Origin: Candidatus Enterovibrio altilux
Lineage (GTDB): Bacteria; Pseudomonadota; Gammaproteobacteria; Enterobacterales; Vibrionaceae
Reading direction: 5' to 3'
DNA length: 64,000 bases
Assembly (NCBI RefSeq): GCF_002381345.1
Contig: NZ_CP020660.1
Span: forward strand, 1,116,001-1,180,000
The notes under the pieces are model-generated. The model worked only from the letters and a program-made list of their open reading frames with translations. It did not search any database and was not told where the DNA came from. Shown here in pieces: positions 31,995 through 43,778 of this stretch (positions within the stretch are counted from its first letter, which is position 1; each line of letters starts with the position of its first letter). The position numbers and the translations under genes are program-made.

Positions 31995-32029
31995 TTTTTA
32001 TTGAATTTTTTAGTCTGTACAGGCTAATG

Positions 32030-32059
32030 GCTGGTGGCTAAATAGCCACCAGCTTTTTT
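32030..32059 (+). terminator. rplL-rpoB intergenic attenuator
   Basis: GCTGGTGGC (32030-32038) pairs perfectly with GCCACCAGC (32045-32053) around TAAATA, followed by six T. In E. coli a comparable hairpin here partially terminates transcripts, lowering rpoBC relative to ribosomal protein expression. Confidence 0.9.
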
Positions 32060-32226
32060 GCGCCGTAGGGTAGAAGTGAGTTTTTCACCCCGTTTAGTCA
32101 CTACTAGCCATGCAAAAAAACAGCGAAAATAATTTTTCGATGTTCTTACAGTAAATGGTGGTTGTATAGTTACTGTCCCCTCAGTCTGGACAGTTTGGGT
32201 CACTTATCAGCGAGCTGAGGAACCCT

Positions 32227-35200
32227 ATGGTTTACTCTTATACCGAGAAAAAACGTATCCGTAAGGATTTTGGCAAACGTCCTCAAGTTTTGGACGTGCC
32301 ATATCTGCTGTCAATCCAGCTTGATTCTTTTGAAAAATTTATCGAGCAGGATCCTGAAGGGCAATACGGTCTTGAAGCTGCCTTTCGCTCTGTTTTTCCG
32401 ATTCAGAGTTATAATGGTAATTCCGAACTGCAATACGTTAGCTATCGTCTCGGTGAGCCAGTTTTCGATGTCAAAGAATGTCAGATTCGTGGCGTCACTT
32501 ATTCAGCACCATTACGCGTTAAATTACGTTTGGTGATGTTTGACAAAGATGCACCTGCTGGCACCGTAAAAGATATTAAAGAACAAGAAGTCTACATGGG
32601 TGAAATACCACTTATGACCGATAATGGCACCTTCGTAATCAATGGTACTGAGAGGGTTATCGTGTCTCAGCTACATCGTAGTCCGGGTGTTTTTTTCGAC
32701 AGCGATAAGGGTAAAACTCATTCCTCAGGTAAAGTGCTGTATAATGCGCGCATCATCCCTTACCGTGGCTCATGGTTGGATTTTGAGTTTGATCCTAAGG
32801 ATATTGTGTACGTACGTATTGATCGTCGTCGTAAGCTTCCAGCATCGATGATTTTGCGTGCGCTAGAATACACCACGGAGCAAATTCTTGATCTTTTTTT
32901 CGATAAAATAGTTTTTAAAGTTAAAGGTAAATCTCAGGTAATGGAGCTGGTACCGGATCGTTTACGTGGTGAAACTGCCAGCTTTGATATCGAAGCTAAT
33001 GGTCAAGTTTATGTAGCAACTGGTCGCCGTATTACTGCTCGTCATATTCGTCAGCTGGAGAAAGACGGAATTAAACAAATTAATGTTCCTGTTGAATACA
33101 TCATGGGTAAAGTATCTGCGCGCGACTACGTCAATGAGGAGACTGGTGAAATCATTGTTGCTGCTAATCAAGAGTTGAACTTAGAATCACTAGAGTTATT
33201 GTCCCAGGCTGGTCACAAGAAGATTGAAACGCTATTCACCAATGATCTTGATCACGGTCCTTACATGTCAGATACACTTCGTATCGACAGCACGTCTGAT
33301 CGTTTGTCAGCATTGGTTGAAATCTACCGCATGATGCGACCTGGTGAACCACCAACACGCGAAGCAGCTGAGCAGCTTTTGGAGAGCTTATTCTTCTCAG
33401 AAGATCGTTATGATCTGTCCGCGGTAGGTCGCATGAAGTTCAACAGTTCGCTTTGCCGTGAGGCAATGGCCGGTTCCGGCGTATTAAACCATGACGACAT
33501 TATTCAAGTGATACGTAAACTTATCGATATCCGTAATGGTATTGGTGAAGTGGATGATATTGATCACCTTGGTAATCGTCGTATCCGTTCTGTGGGTGAG
33601 ATGGCAGAAAATCAATTCCGTGTTGGTTTGGTGCGTGTCGAACGTGCAGTTAAAGAACGCTTAAGTCTCGGTGATCTTGATGCAATCTTGCCCCAGGATT
33701 TGATCAATGCCAAGCCTATTTCTGCGGCAGTAAAAGAGTTCTTTGGTTCTTCTCAGTTGTCTCAGTTTATGGATCAGAACAATCCGTTGTCAGAAGTCAC
33801 GCATAAGCGTCGTATTTCGGCATTGGGCCCAGGAGGTCTAACACGTGAACGTGCAGGCTTTGAAGTTAGAGATGTACACGCAACCCACTATGGTCGTCTT
33901 TGTCCTATCGAAACTCCGGAAGGTCCAAACATCGGTTTAATTAATTCACTTTCAGCGTATGCACGTACTAATCCTTATGGGTTCTTAGAAACGCCTTACC
34001 GTAAAGTGATTGATGGCAAAGTAACTGACCAAATTGATTACTTGTCAGCTATAGAGGAAGGTCAATTTGTTATTGCACAGGCAAATGCCGTGTTGAACGA
34101 AGATGGCTCATTCGGTGAAGAACTGATCACTGCTCGTCAGAAAGGTGATTCAGGTTTGCACTTGCGCGACCATGTACAGTACATGGACGTTGCAACCAAC
34201 CAAATTGTGTCAGTGGCTGCATCTTTGATTCCATTCTTAGAACACGATGATGCTAATCGGGCATTGATGGGTGCAAATATGCAACGTCAGGCAGTACCTA
34301 CTCTGCGTGCTGATAAGCCTCTGGTAGGTACTGGTATTGAACGCGCTGTAGCAGTTGACTCCGGCGTTACTGCCGTCGCTAAACGTGGCGGTATAGTTCA
34401 GTCAGTTGATGCATCACGTATCGTTATCAAAGTCATTGAAGATGAACTCATTTCTGGAGAAGCGGGTATTGATATCTATAATCTAACGAAATATACCCGC
34501 TCGAATCAGAATACTTGTATCAACCAGCGTCCTACGGTGATGCCTGGTGAACTAGTTGCACGTGGTGACGTGTTGGCTGATGGTCCTTCAACGGATTTGG
34601 GTGAACTTGCACTTGGTCAAAATATGCGTATCGCATTCATGCCATGGAACGGCTACAATTTTGAAGATTCTATCCTTGTGTCTGAGCGTGTAGTACAGGA
34701 AGATCGTCTGACTACTATCCATATTCAAGAGCTTTCTTGTGTGGCGCGTGACACTAAGCTGGGTAGCGAAGAAATCACTGCGGATATTCCTAATGTAGGT
34801 GAAGCTGCATTGTCTAAACTTGATGAATCCGGTGTTGTATACATTGGTGCGGAAGTGAAAGGTGGCGATATTCTGGTGGGAAAAGTGACGCCTAAAGGTG
34901 AAACACAGCTGACTCCAGAAGAAAAACTTTTACGGGCAATCTTCGGTGAGAAAGCGTCTGATGTTAAAGATTCTTCTCTACGCGTTCCAAACGGTGTGTC
35001 TGGTACGATTATTGACGTTCAAGTATTTATCCGTGATGGAGTTGAAAAAGACAAGCGTGCGCTAGAAATTGAAAAAATGCAGCTTAAAGAAGCAAAGAAA
35101 GATCTGACAGAAAAATTTTCTATTCTTGAAGGTGGTTTGATAGCACGTGTTCGTAGTGTACTGGTGAATGCTGCTTATAGCCAAGATAAAATAGCGAATA

Positions 35201-36252
35201 TGAATCATCAAAGCATGCTGACTCAGACTCTTGATGATGAAACGTTGCAAACTCAACTAGAACAGCTTGCTGAGCAGTATGATGAACTAGAAGATGACTT
35301 TGAGAAGCAGTTTGATAGCAAACGCCGTAAAATCACTCAAGGTGATGATTTGGCACCAGGTGTCCTGAAGATAGTTAAGGTTTATCTGGCTGTCAAACGT
35401 CGTATTCAACCTGGTGACAAAATGGCAGGTCGTCATGGTAACAAAGGTGTAATATCTAAAATCAATCCCATTGAAGATATGCCGTACGATGAAGATGGTG
35501 AGCCAATAGATATAGTGTTGAATCCATTGGGTGTGCCGTCTCGCATGAACATTGGTCAAATCCTTGAAACTCACCTTGGTTTAGCTGCAAAAGGTATCGG
35601 CAACAAGATCAACAAAATGTTTAAAGAGCAACAAGAATTAGCAAAATTTCGTGAATTTTTGCAAAAAGTATACAGTCTGGGTGACACACGTCAGCAAGTA
35701 GATATTAGTGCTTTGTCAGATGATGAAGTGCGTACACTGATCCAGAACCTGCGTGCTGGTCTACCGATTGCAACGCCAGTGTTCGATGGTGCACCTGAAT
35801 CATCAATTAAAGACCTATTGAAGTTGGCCGATCTACCAGAATCTGGTCAGTTGAACCTATTTGATGGTCGTACCGGTGAAAAATTTGAACGTCCTGTAAC
35901 CGTGGGTTACATGTATATGCTGAAACTGAACCACTTGGTTGATGATAAGATGCACGCCCGTTCTACCGGTTCGTATAGTCTGGTTACGCAGCAACCTCTG
36001 GGTGGTAAAGCTCAGTTCGGTGGTCAGCGCTTCGGTGAAATGGAAGTGTGGGCTTTGGAAGCATACGGTGCAGCTTATACCTTGCAAGAGATGCTGACTG
36101 TCAAATCGGACGATGTGAATGGTCGTACAAAAATGTACAAAAACATTGTCGATGGCGATCACCGTATGGAACCGGGTATGCCTGAATCTTTCAATGTGCT
36201 ATTGAAAGAAATTCGCTCGTTGGGTATCAATATAGAGCTAGAAGACGAATAA
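32227..36252 (+). CDS. rpoB: DNA-directed RNA polymerase subunit beta
   Basis: Beta forms one side of the RNA polymerase active-site cleft. 1341 residues against 1342 in E. coli, collinear throughout from [19 protein letters not shown]. The rifampicin pocket reads [20 protein letters not shown] with the usual Asp, His and Ser, so no resistance-type change is seen. Also conserved are [24 protein letters not shown], and the C-terminal [19 protein letters not shown]. It shows none of the erosion seen in neighbouring accessory genes. Confidence 0.99.
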   Translation: MVYSYTEKKRIRKDFGKRPQVLDVPYLLSIQLDSFEKFIEQDPEGQYGLEAAFRSVFPIQSYNGNSELQYVSYRLGEPVFDVKECQIRGVTYSAPLRVKLRLVMFDKDAPAGTVKDIKEQEVYMGEIPLMTDNGTFVINGTERVIVSQLHRSPGVFFDSDKGKTHSSGKVLYNARIIPYRGSWLDFEFDPKDIVYVRIDRRRKLPASMILRALEYTTEQILDLFFDKIVFKVKGKSQVMELVPDRLRGETASFDIEANGQVYVATGRRITARHIRQLEKDGIKQINVPVEYIMGKVSARDYVNEETGEIIVAANQELNLESLELLSQAGHKKIETLFTNDLDHGPYMSDTLRIDSTSDRLSALVEIYRMMRPGEPPTREAAEQLLESLFFSEDRYDLSAVGRMKFNSSLCREAMAGSGVLNHDDIIQVIRKLIDIRNGIGEVDDIDHLGNRRIRSVGEMAENQFRVGLVRVERAVKERLSLGDLDAILPQDLINAKPISAAVKEFFGSSQLSQFMDQNNPLSEVTHKRRISALGPGGLTRERAGFEVRDVHATHYGRLCPIETPEGPNIGLINSLSAYARTNPYGFLETPYRKVIDGKVTDQIDYLSAIEEGQFVIAQANAVLNEDGSFGEELITARQKGDSGLHLRDHVQYMDVATNQIVSVAASLIPFLEHDDANRALMGANMQRQAVPTLRADKPLVGTGIERAVAVDSGVTAVAKRGGIVQSVDASRIVIKVIEDELISGEAGIDIYNLTKYTRSNQNTCINQRPTVMPGELVARGDVLADGPSTDLGELALGQNMRIAFMPWNGYNFEDSILVSERVVQEDRLTTIHIQELSCVARDTKLGSEEITADIPNVGEAALSKLDESGVVYIGAEVKGGDILVGKVTPKGETQLTPEEKLLRAIFGEKASDVKDSSLRVPNGVSGTIIDVQVFIRDGVEKDKRALEIEKMQLKEAKKDLTEKFSILEGGLIARVRSVLVNAAYSQDKIANMNHQSMLTQTLDDETLQTQLEQLAEQYDELEDDFEKQFDSKRRKITQGDDLAPGVLKIVKVYLAVKRRIQPGDKMAGRHGNKGVISKINPIEDMPYDEDGEPIDIVLNPLGVPSRMNIGQILETHLGLAAKGIGNKINKMFKEQQELAKFREFLQKVYSLGDTRQQVDISALSDDEVRTLIQNLRAGLPIATPVFDGAPESSIKDLLKLADLPESGQLNLFDGRTGEKFERPVTVGYMYMLKLNHLVDDKMHARSTGSYSLVTQQPLGGKAQFGGQRFGEMEVWALEAYGAAYTLQEMLTVKSDDVNGRTKMYKNIVDGDHRMEPGMPESFNVLLKEIRSLGINIELEDE

Positions 36253-36288
36253 ACTAAGGCTTACTTTTTATTTCCGATATTCAATATG

Positions 36289-36314
36289 AAGGCGCTGCTT
36301 ATACGCGCTTTTTT
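36289..36314 (+). terminator. hairpin with T-run between rpoB and rpoC
   Basis: AAGGCGC (36289-36295) pairs with GCGCTTT (36305-36311), one pair being G-U, followed by more T. It could act as a weak attenuator between two genes that must be co-expressed. Confidence 0.45.
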
Positions 36315-36340
36315 GAGCCAACTCCTCACAGGAGCTAAAC

Positions 36341-39300
36341 GTGAAAGATTTACTTAAGTTTCTGAAAGAACAGCATAAGATCGAAGAATTTGACGCAATC
36401 AAAATAGGTCTAGCTTCTCCAGATATGATTCGCTCATGGTCTTTTGGTGAAGTTAAAAAGCCAGAAACAATTAACTATCGTACTTTTAAGCCTGAGCGTG
36501 AGGGTCTGTTCTGTGCGCGTATCTTTGGTCCGGTAAAAGACTATGAATGTCTTTGTGGTAAATACAAACGCCTTAAGCACCGTGGTGTAATATGCGAAAA
36601 ATGTGGTGTTGAAGTTACTCAGACTAAGGTACGTCGAGAACGTATGGGTCATATAGAGCTTGCTTCTCCAGTAGCCCATATCTGGTTCCTTAAGTCATTA
36701 CCATCTCGCATTGGTTTATTAATGGACATGCCTTTGCGTGACATAGAGCGTGTTTTGTACTTTGAGTCATATGTCGTAATTGAGCCAGGTATGACTAATC
36801 TTGAGCGTAGCCAAATGTTATCTGAAGAGCAGTATCTTGATGCACTTGAGCAATGGGGTGATGAATTTGACGCTCGCATGGGAGCTGAAGCAGTTAAAGC
36901 TCTTTTAGGTAATATGGACTTAAAATCTGAGACTGAACTAATGCGTGAAGAGTTGGAAGCAACTAATTCTGAAACTAAACGTAAAAAAATCACTAAGCGC
37001 TTGAAGCTTGTTGAAGCATTCCTTCAGTCTAGAAATAATCCTGAATGGATGATCCTGACTGTGTTACCAGTACTTCCGCCTGATCTACGTCCACTGGTAC
37101 CGCTAGATGGTGGTCGTTTTGCAACGTCAGATTTGAATGATCTGTACCGTCGTGTTATTAACCGTAACAATCGTTTGAAGCGCCTGCTAGATCTGGCTGC
37201 ACCTGATATTATCGTCCGTAATGAAAAACGTATGCTGCAAGAGTCCGTGGATGCTTTGCTAGACAATGGTCGTCGTGGTCGAGCCATTACTGGTTCGAAT
37301 AAGCGTCCTCTTAAATCTTTGGCAGGCATGATTAAAGGTAAGCAAGGTCGTTTTCGTCAGAACTTGCTTGGTAAGCGTGTTGACTACTCAGGCCGTTCGG
37401 TAATTACCGTTGGTCCATACCTACGTCTACATCAGTGTGGTCTGCCTAAAAAGATGGCACTTGAACTGTTCAAGCCATTTATTTATGGTAAGCTAGAAGC
37501 ACGTGGTCTTGCGACGACGATTAAAGCGGCTAAAAAAATGGTTGAACGTGAAGACGCAGTGGTGTGGGATATTTTGGATGAAGTTATTCGTGAACACCCA
37601 GTGCTGCTGAATCGTGCACCAACACTTCACCGTTTAGGTATCCAAGCATTTGAACCCGTGTTGATTGAAGGTAAAGCCATCCAACTGCATCCGCTCGTTT
37701 GTGCGGCATATAATGCCGACTTTGATGGTGACCAAATGGCGGTACACGTACCGTTAACTTTGGAAGCGCAGTTAGAAGCTCGTGCCCTAATGATGTCCAC
37801 TAATAATATTCTGTCTCCTGCGTCCGGTGATCCTATCATCGTCCCTTCTCAGGATGTCGTGCTGGGTCTTTACTACATGACCCGTGAAAAAATCAACGCA
37901 AAAGGTGAAGGACTATACCTATCTGGACCAGCGGAAGCTGAAAAAGCATATCGTACTGGTAATGCTGAACTGCACGCTCGCGTAAAAGTACGTTTGAAAG
38001 AAGTTTTGTTTGATGATACGGGTAACCGTTCAGAATCTATTGAGCTGCATGATACCACAGTTGGCCGTGCAATGCTGTGGCAAATTGTACCTGAAGGTCT
38101 GCCGTACAGCATCGCTAATCAAACGCTAGGTAAAAAACAAATCTCGCATTTACTGAACACTTGTTATCGTAAACTTGGTTTAAAAGATACCGTAGTTTTT
38201 GCTGACCAAATCATGTATACCGGCTTTGCCTATGCGGCATTGTCTGGTGTATCTGTTGGCATCGACGACATGGTTATTCCACAAGCTAAGTATGATTTAA
38301 TTGAAGCGGCTGAAGCGGAAGTTGCTGAAATTTTGGAACAATTTCAATCTGGTTTAGTAACCGCAGGTGAACGTTATAATAAAGTTATTGATATTTGGGC
38401 TGCAGCTAATGAACAAGTTGCTAAAGCTATGATGGATAATTTGTCGCATGATACTGTGATTAATCGTGACGGTGAAAATGAAGAGCAAAAATCGTTTAAC
38501 AGTGTGTACATGATGGCTGATTCAGGTGCGCGTGGTTCTGCTGCGCAGATTCGTCAGCTGGCTGGTATGCGTGGTTTGATGGCTAAACCAGATGGTTCAA
38601 TTATCGAAACGCCAATCACCGCGAACTTCCGTGAAGGTTTGAACGTACTCCAGTACTTTATTTCTACGCATGGTGCACGCAAGGGTCTAGCAGATACAGC
38701 ACTTAAGACTGCGAACTCAGGTTACCTGACTCGTCGTTTAGTCGATGTTGCACAAGATGTGGTCATTACTGAAACAGATTGTGATACTAGTGAAGGTATT
38801 GACATGATGGCAGTTATCGAAGGAGGAGACGTTAAAGAAGCACTGCGTGAGCGTGTTCTCGGTCGTGTTGTTGCTGAAAATGTCATGAAATCTGGTACTG
38901 AAGAAATTCTTGCCCCACGCAATACTCTTCTTGATGAAAAATGGTGCGACATATTAGAACAAAATTCTGTTGATCAAGTAAAAGTACGCTCTGTTGTAAG
39001 CTGCCAAACAGACTTCGGTTGCTGTGCAAACTGTTATGGTCGTGATTTGGCTCGTGGTCATATTGTTAACCATGGTGAGGCGGTGGGTGTTATTGCTGCC
39101 CAGTCAATTGGTGAGCCAGGTACACAGCTTACGATGCGTACGTTCCACATTGGTGGTGCAGCATCTCGAGCGGCTGCTGAAAATAGTATCCAAGTTAAGA
39201 ATAATGGTTCGCTGCATTTGCATAATGCTAAGTTTGTTATTAACAATACTGGTAAATTAGTTATTACATCTAGGGCTTCTGAACTAACGATTGTCGACGA

Positions 39301-40552
39301 ATTGGGTCGTACAAAGGAAAGCTATAAGCTTTCTTATGGTACTATCTTGTCTAAAACAGATGGAGGGACAGTTTCTATTGGCGAAACCGTAGCAAACTGG
39401 GATCCGCACACAATGCCAATTATTACGGAAGTGGAAGGTCGTATTCAATTCCTAGATATGGTTGATGGTGTGACTGTTCAACGCCAAACTGACGAATTAA
39501 CGGGCCTGTCTTCAATGGTGGTCTTGGATGCTGCTGAACGTACTTTTGCCGGTAAAGACATGCGTCCTACGGTTAGACTTTGTGATGTTGCTGGCAATGA
39601 TATCATGATTCCTGGTACTGAAATGCCTGCACAATACTTTCTGCCAGGTAAGGCTATTGTCCAGCTGGAAGATGGTGCAACTGTTGGTATTGGTGAAATT
39701 TTGTCACGTATCCCGCAAGCTGCTAGCGGTACTAAAGATATTACAGGCGGTCTACCACGTGTTGCCGACTTGTTTGAAGCCCGTAAGCCAAAAGAGCCTG
39801 CAATTCTTGCCGAAATTACAGGTGCAATATCCTTTGGTAAAGAAACTAAAGGAAAGCGTCGTTTGATTATTACCCCGACTAATGGTAGCCCATATGAAGA
39901 AATGATACCTAAATGGCGGCAGTTAAATGTATTCGAAGGTGAAAAAGTTGAAATTGGTGATGTAATCGCTGATGGTCCAGAAGCCCCACACGATATTTTA
40001 CGGCTACGCGGTGTACGTGCGGTAACTGAATTCATCACAAATGAAGTGCAAGATGTTTATCGTTTACAAGGCGTTAAGATTAATGATAAGCACATTGAAA
40101 CGATCGTTCGTCAGATGTTGCGTAAGGTAACAATTTCTAAATCCGGTGATTCTGAGTTCTTAGAAGGTGAGCAAGTAGAGTTTACTCGTGTGACCATTGC
40201 TAACCGTCAGTTAGAAACTGAAGGTAAGCAATTAGTGACTTTTTCGCGTGATCTACTTGGTATTACCAAAGCATCTTTAGCGACCGAGTCGTTTATTTCA
40301 GCTGCTTCATTCCAGGAAACGACGCGTGTACTTACTGAAGCTGCAGTTTCTGGTAAACGTGATGAATTGCGTGGTTTGAAAGAAAATGTTATTGTGGGTC
40401 GTCTAATTCCTGCTGGTACTGGTTTTGCATACCATAAAACACGTCAAGTTAAGCGTGTTGTAGCTGAAGAGCATGTAGCACCACAGATGAATGCTGAGCA
40501 AGCATCACACGATCTGGCTGCATTGCTTAATGCAGGTCTGAATGGCGATTAA
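36341..40552 (+). CDS. rpoC: DNA-directed RNA polymerase subunit beta'
   Basis: Beta' carries the catalytic magnesium. 1403 residues against 1407 in E. coli, starting at GTG after a good AGGAG. The N-terminal zinc site has [20 protein letters not shown]. The catalytic motif [16 protein letters not shown] holds the three Asp residues. The second zinc site reads [38 protein letters not shown] is the trigger-loop region. A strong terminator follows the stop. Confidence 0.99.
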   Translation: MKDLLKFLKEQHKIEEFDAIKIGLASPDMIRSWSFGEVKKPETINYRTFKPEREGLFCARIFGPVKDYECLCGKYKRLKHRGVICEKCGVEVTQTKVRRERMGHIELASPVAHIWFLKSLPSRIGLLMDMPLRDIERVLYFESYVVIEPGMTNLERSQMLSEEQYLDALEQWGDEFDARMGAEAVKALLGNMDLKSETELMREELEATNSETKRKKITKRLKLVEAFLQSRNNPEWMILTVLPVLPPDLRPLVPLDGGRFATSDLNDLYRRVINRNNRLKRLLDLAAPDIIVRNEKRMLQESVDALLDNGRRGRAITGSNKRPLKSLAGMIKGKQGRFRQNLLGKRVDYSGRSVITVGPYLRLHQCGLPKKMALELFKPFIYGKLEARGLATTIKAAKKMVEREDAVVWDILDEVIREHPVLLNRAPTLHRLGIQAFEPVLIEGKAIQLHPLVCAAYNADFDGDQMAVHVPLTLEAQLEARALMMSTNNILSPASGDPIIVPSQDVVLGLYYMTREKINAKGEGLYLSGPAEAEKAYRTGNAELHARVKVRLKEVLFDDTGNRSESIELHDTTVGRAMLWQIVPEGLPYSIANQTLGKKQISHLLNTCYRKLGLKDTVVFADQIMYTGFAYAALSGVSVGIDDMVIPQAKYDLIEAAEAEVAEILEQFQSGLVTAGERYNKVIDIWAAANEQVAKAMMDNLSHDTVINRDGENEEQKSFNSVYMMADSGARGSAAQIRQLAGMRGLMAKPDGSIIETPITANFREGLNVLQYFISTHGARKGLADTALKTANSGYLTRRLVDVAQDVVITETDCDTSEGIDMMAVIEGGDVKEALRERVLGRVVAENVMKSGTEEILAPRNTLLDEKWCDILEQNSVDQVKVRSVVSCQTDFGCCANCYGRDLARGHIVNHGEAVGVIAAQSIGEPGTQLTMRTFHIGGAASRAAAENSIQVKNNGSLHLHNAKFVINNTGKLVITSRASELTIVDELGRTKESYKLSYGTILSKTDGGTVSIGETVANWDPHTMPIITEVEGRIQFLDMVDGVTVQRQTDELTGLSSMVVLDAAERTFAGKDMRPTVRLCDVAGNDIMIPGTEMPAQYFLPGKAIVQLEDGATVGIGEILSRIPQAASGTKDITGGLPRVADLFEARKPKEPAILAEITGAISFGKETKGKRRLIITPTNGSPYEEMIPKWRQLNVFEGEKVEIGDVIADGPEAPHDILRLRGVRAVTEFITNEVQDVYRLQGVKINDKHIETIVRQMLRKVTISKSGDSEFLEGEQVEFTRVTIANRQLETEGKQLVTFSRDLLGITKASLATESFISAASFQETTRVLTEAAVSGKRDELRGLKENVIVGRLIPAGTGFAYHKTRQVKRVVAEEHVAPQMNAEQASHDLAALLNAGLNGD

Positions 40553-40574
40553 GATATATCCATTTATATATTTT

Positions 40575-40602
40575 AAAAGGCATCCTTATGGGTGCCTTTT
40601 TT
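40575..40602 (+). terminator. intrinsic terminator after rpoC
   Basis: AAAAGGCATCC pairs with GGGTGCCTTTT (one mismatch position) across TTAT, followed by TTTT. It lies 22 bases after the rpoC stop. Confidence 0.88.
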
Positions 40603-40992
40603 ATGATATAAAAAATTATTTATTTTATTATAGGTCATGTCTTCAATAGGGTAAATTCAAAATACTCATTTTTTGCAAAGTGATTATTATGATTACCATT
40701 GCTGTTAAGTGCTTGTTATTGTCAATACGTAAGTGCAGTTCAATAGTGCAGAATAGGTCATGATGAAAATCAATGTTACTGTCGTAAGTAATGTTATCGA
40801 ACCTTGCAGCTTGCATATACCCAATTAATTTGAAAATACAGGCTTGAGCACTTGAAGCTTGTCATGTATTCGCAGCATGAGAGAGTCGGCAATCCCTGGA
40901 GAAATAATAGTGTATAATTATTTTATATCTTCTGGATTATTCATATCTCGTTTTTTATAGCTGCTCTATTTAGTTTAGACTTGAGCTATAAA
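40603..40992. other. gene-poor stretch between rpoC and the small IS derivative
   Basis: AT-rich DNA without a recognisable gene. On the minus strand 40643-40816 is open for 57 codons (starting MQAARFDNITYDSN), with no ribosome site and no family I recognise. It could be the debris of a lost gene. No RNA gene seen. Confidence 0.4.
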
Positions 40993-41124
40993 GGATTTGG
41001 TTCCTTAATTTAAGTTCAGATAGGGTGATTCCATAGCTGAATGGCTTTTTTATCAACCCAAAATGTTGAGTGAATCTTGTAATATAACTTACTAATTCAG
41101 TGCTTTGAGTGGGGAAACAAAGTC
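40993..41124 (-). mobile_element. MITE-like internal deletion derivative of the IS
   Basis: Both IS termini are present (GGATTTGGTTCCTTAATTTAAG at the left, ending GGGGAAACAAAGTC at the right), with only 132 bp in total. The first 30 bp of the right end join directly to about 100 bp of the left end (CCATAGCTGAATGGC.., matching the LW and FWID codons). It has no coding capacity. Confidence 0.8.
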
Positions 41125-41214
41125 AAGTGTATAAGGAGAAAGCAATACAAATCATAAAGGCTAAGCTATGAAAATCTTGGCCTTTGTTTTTTGACATTCT
41201 TTATCAGAGAGAAC

Positions 41215-41511
41215 TTAACTCATGCCGTATTTTTTCAATTTTTTACGTAAAGTACCACGGTTGATACCCATCATAGTCGCAGCTCGGGTTTGATTACCAC
41301 GTGTATATTGCATGATTGTATCTAACAGTGGTTGTTCAACTTCTGCCAGTACCAACTCGTACATGTCATTGATTTCATGGCCATTCAACTGTGCTAGGTA
41401 GTTTTTTAGGGAGGATTTTACTGAATCACGCAGTGGCTTCTGGATAATTTGATCTTGTGAAGTCACAGTAGTGACTGTCAATGCTTCTGAAGTCAGGTTT
41501 TGTTCGAACAT
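41215..41511 (-). CDS. fis: DNA-binding protein Fis
   Basis: Fis is a nucleoid-associated homodimer that bends DNA and activates rRNA and tRNA promoters during rapid growth. 98 residues, the same length as in E. coli. The variable N-terminal beta-hairpin arm is followed by [15 protein letters not shown], the dimer helices ([16 protein letters not shown]), and the helix-turn-helix [25 protein letters not shown], essentially unchanged. In the family fis is the second gene of the dusB-fis operon. Here the first gene is dead, so fis translation and transcription depend on the remaining leader. Confidence 0.98.
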   Translation of the reverse strand: MFEQNLTSEALTVTTVTSQDQIIQKPLRDSVKSSLKNYLAQLNGHEINDMYELVLAEVEQPLLDTIMQYTRGNQTRAATMMGINRGTLRKKLKKYGMS

Positions 41512-41546
41512 ACTCTGTCAGCTCTTTTTGTATTTTATGCAACATC

Positions 41547-42469
41547 TTACAGCGCATCAATTGGCTGGTGGGCGTCTTTGATTGCGTTGAAAGTCCGGCG
41601 GAAATCGTTAAATAGCACATATTCTTCTAGGCACCAACCGACGTATTTACGTGCGATATGTAGTCCTTTAAATTCACCATAAAACTGGTGAAGTTCTTGA
41701 ATATGACTTAACATAATTACTTGGATCTTATTCTTTAGTGGAGCAGTAAGCTCTTCACTCATGGTGAAGTAACGTTGAATTTTTTAAAAAATTCATGATT
41801 ACCCTTGTACTGGACCGCTAATAATCAAGATGTCTGCACAAGTATATCGCAGTACTGTTTTGAATTCTGGAGGTGGCTTAATACCAACATTGACGATAAC
41901 GAGGATAACAATGACCTTTTGAATGCCCTAACACTATCGTACTTAGCTTCTCCTTTATACATACAGACGTGAGTATATCTGTGTAGGACCAATTTTTGAA
42001 TACTACAGTCTGTGGTCAGTTTAACAATCTGGAAATAGTGCGTATTGCCAAGATTCAAGTTTGTATGAATTTTCGGTGTAATAAAAATGTCGCCTGCATA
42101 CATAATTGCCTTCAGGACTGGTCCAATGACACTAAATTGAGTTAATAATGCTGAAATGGTCAGTTTCTCATTAACCTTTGGTCTCTGACAACCCATGTTG
42201 GCATCAATAATCTGAGTACTATTTTCAACAAAGTAATACGTGATATCTGCTATTAATGTTGGTTCAGTACTAGCAATCTGAATTGAATCTCTTCCTTTGT
42301 CGTCAAGATAAATCATTTGGTTGTGTGTCGCATCGTCGGATTGAAAAACAGTATTTTACTTACGTTCATGCCTACGACGTGACGCATGCAAAGTTTACGA
42401 GATGACCTATCGGTAACGTCAACCATAGGCACGACGATAAGTGCATTTTTCAGTGCGTACAGTTTCATT
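41547..42469 (-). pseudogene. dusB: tRNA-dihydrouridine synthase B, pseudogene
   Basis: DusB is the FMN enzyme reducing U17 in tRNA. Recoverable pieces in order are MKLYALKNALIVVPMVDVTDRSS (from ATG 42469), DSIQIASTEP, INDANMGC-like QIIDANMGCQRPKVN, HRYTHVCMYKGEAKYDS, and at the C-terminus ELHQFYGEFKGLHIARKYVGW with RRTFNAIKDAHQPIDAL. Frames change at about 42317-42360 and 41763-41825. The middle glycine-rich GDI and GRAAQG blocks are gone. The conserved Cys region INMGCPAKKV reads ANMGCQRPKV. It precedes fis as in gammaproteobacteria. Confidence 0.93.
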
Positions 42470-42504
42470 TGTAAAAATTATTTTTTATGACAATAAAGAC
42501 GCGT

Positions 42505-42533
42505 ATTTTACGCATTTTTTTTCTATCTGGGAA
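42505..42533 (-). promoter_or_regulatory. possible dusB-fis promoter with GC-rich discriminator
   Basis: On the minus strand TTCCCA, 17 bases, then TAAAAT followed by ACGCGTC, about 36 bases before the dusB start. A GC-rich discriminator is typical of stringently controlled promoters such as fis. The -35 match is weak. The same bases form a GCGTA/TACGC hairpin followed by T8 on the plus strand, so it may instead be a terminator. Confidence 0.3.
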
Positions 42534-42656
42534 GGCCCAATATTTAAGCATTTTACCGTGATATCATAAAAACATAGTTAATTTTATTTTTTAGTTTAAA
42601 ATTTATCTGGTTATCATTGAATTAGGCCTTCTGGTTCATGATAAGGTACCGTTTTT

Positions 42657-43628
42657 GGCTGTATTTCTTAATTGAGTCATATAAAAATTTCAATATAATA
42701 GACTATTAGATGTTTGCTTTCGTCGTAGTAATACCTAGCCTGATCAGTTTACTTAACGTTTTTATCATGCCGTAAGTTTTCTTAATCTGAGCATTATGAT
42801 CTCTTAAGTTCAATGTTCCTCCTAGTAGTTTTTTAACTCAAGCCATTGCCATCCCTGATATGGAACGTTTATGGTTATGATCCCTCGTTTTCCATGCTGA
42901 TTTGAATCACATAATTTCTGGTAATTGACCGCTAAATTACTTGAATCATTTTGCTTTTAATAATTGCTTTTTTAGGTGGTCTGAGCGGAGCCGCTCGTTT
43001 AATACGACCGGTGTCGTAAGCATCATCGGCTGATATTTTGATTTTTCGGCGTATCGGTTTGAGTAAATTAGGGTAGCATTGCACCGTCAGTCACATTTGA
43101 TGCTCTGAACTCAGCAGCAATGATTTTATGCGTATTTCTATTTATCACTAAACGTAACGTGCGCTAGACTAGCCGTTGTCCCATCAGTGCCAGTCTTTTT
43201 TACTTCCTATTCTCTTTCACCGTAGATTTCTAGCCCCCGTAGAATCAATAGCTAAGTTGCTAAATAAACGAGGTTTTCCATGACTACTCTGCTTAGTTTG
43301 ATTCTATAGCTGAATAGCTTCTTCATCAATCCAGAGTGTGAGTAAGCCTAATTGTTTAGAGTATTGATTGAAAAATTAGTACCTTTATTAAAAAATAAAA
43401 CTAATTACCACAAACGTTCTCTAGCAGAGAGAGCAATGATTTTAGTCAAAAAACTACTGGCGTAATATGAAGCCTAAGGAACCACACAACTCAGATTAGT
43501 GAAACTAATGCTATGATAAAAGCATTAAATAAGTTGACAAGATTAAGTATATCTAACACGAAAGGCAATTGTCTAATAGTGAATCATGTTGGGCTTTGCT
43601 ATCTGAACTCAAATTAAAAAATAAAGCC
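42657..43628 (-). mobile_element. long-arm form of the IS, decayed
   Basis: On the plus strand the right terminus GGCTGTATTTCTTAATTGAG is at 42657, followed by a minus-oriented transposase region with a large internal deletion. The degenerate left terminus ends near 43403. A plus-oriented arm runs 43404-43628, beginning AATTACCACAAACG and ending AAAAAATAAAGCC. The junction is the same as in the other long-arm copies. Confidence 0.86.
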
Positions 43629-43711
43629 CATAGACCTGAATATTTGAGTGAGCCTAGTTGTCTAAAACGTAGCTGAACAATTTAGTTCCCTTATTTAGGG
43701 AACTAAAAAGG
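43629..43711 (-). mobile_element. left-end scrap of another IS copy
   Basis: CATAGACCTGAATATTTGAG through to the left terminus near 43711, in minus orientation. It abuts the right end of the preceding element, which probably inserted into it. The terminus contains an 11-bp perfect palindrome (TTTAGTTCCCT, loop TATTT, AGGGAACTAAA). Confidence 0.75.
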
Positions 43712-43732
43712 TTTTTTATGAGTGTAAAATAG

Positions 43733-43760
43733 AAAAAAGACCATAATGCTGATCTTTTTT
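43733..43760 (-). terminator. terminator of dapD
   Basis: AAAAAAGA pairs with TCTTTTTT around a short inner stem and loop, 19 bases after the dapD stop, with T-runs on both strands. It could act bidirectionally. Confidence 0.7.
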
Positions 43761-43778
43761 GTTTCAGTACATCACTAT

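Noticed and set aside
36253-36340. rpoB-rpoC gap hairpin as evidence that the operon is split
   Set aside because: The hairpin is short with one wobble and the T-run is modest. rpoC has a good ribosome site and no separate promoter is evident.
40643-40816. 57-codon minus-strand frame downstream of rpoC as a gene
   Set aside because: No ribosome site, no recognisable family, and its length is within chance for AT-rich DNA.
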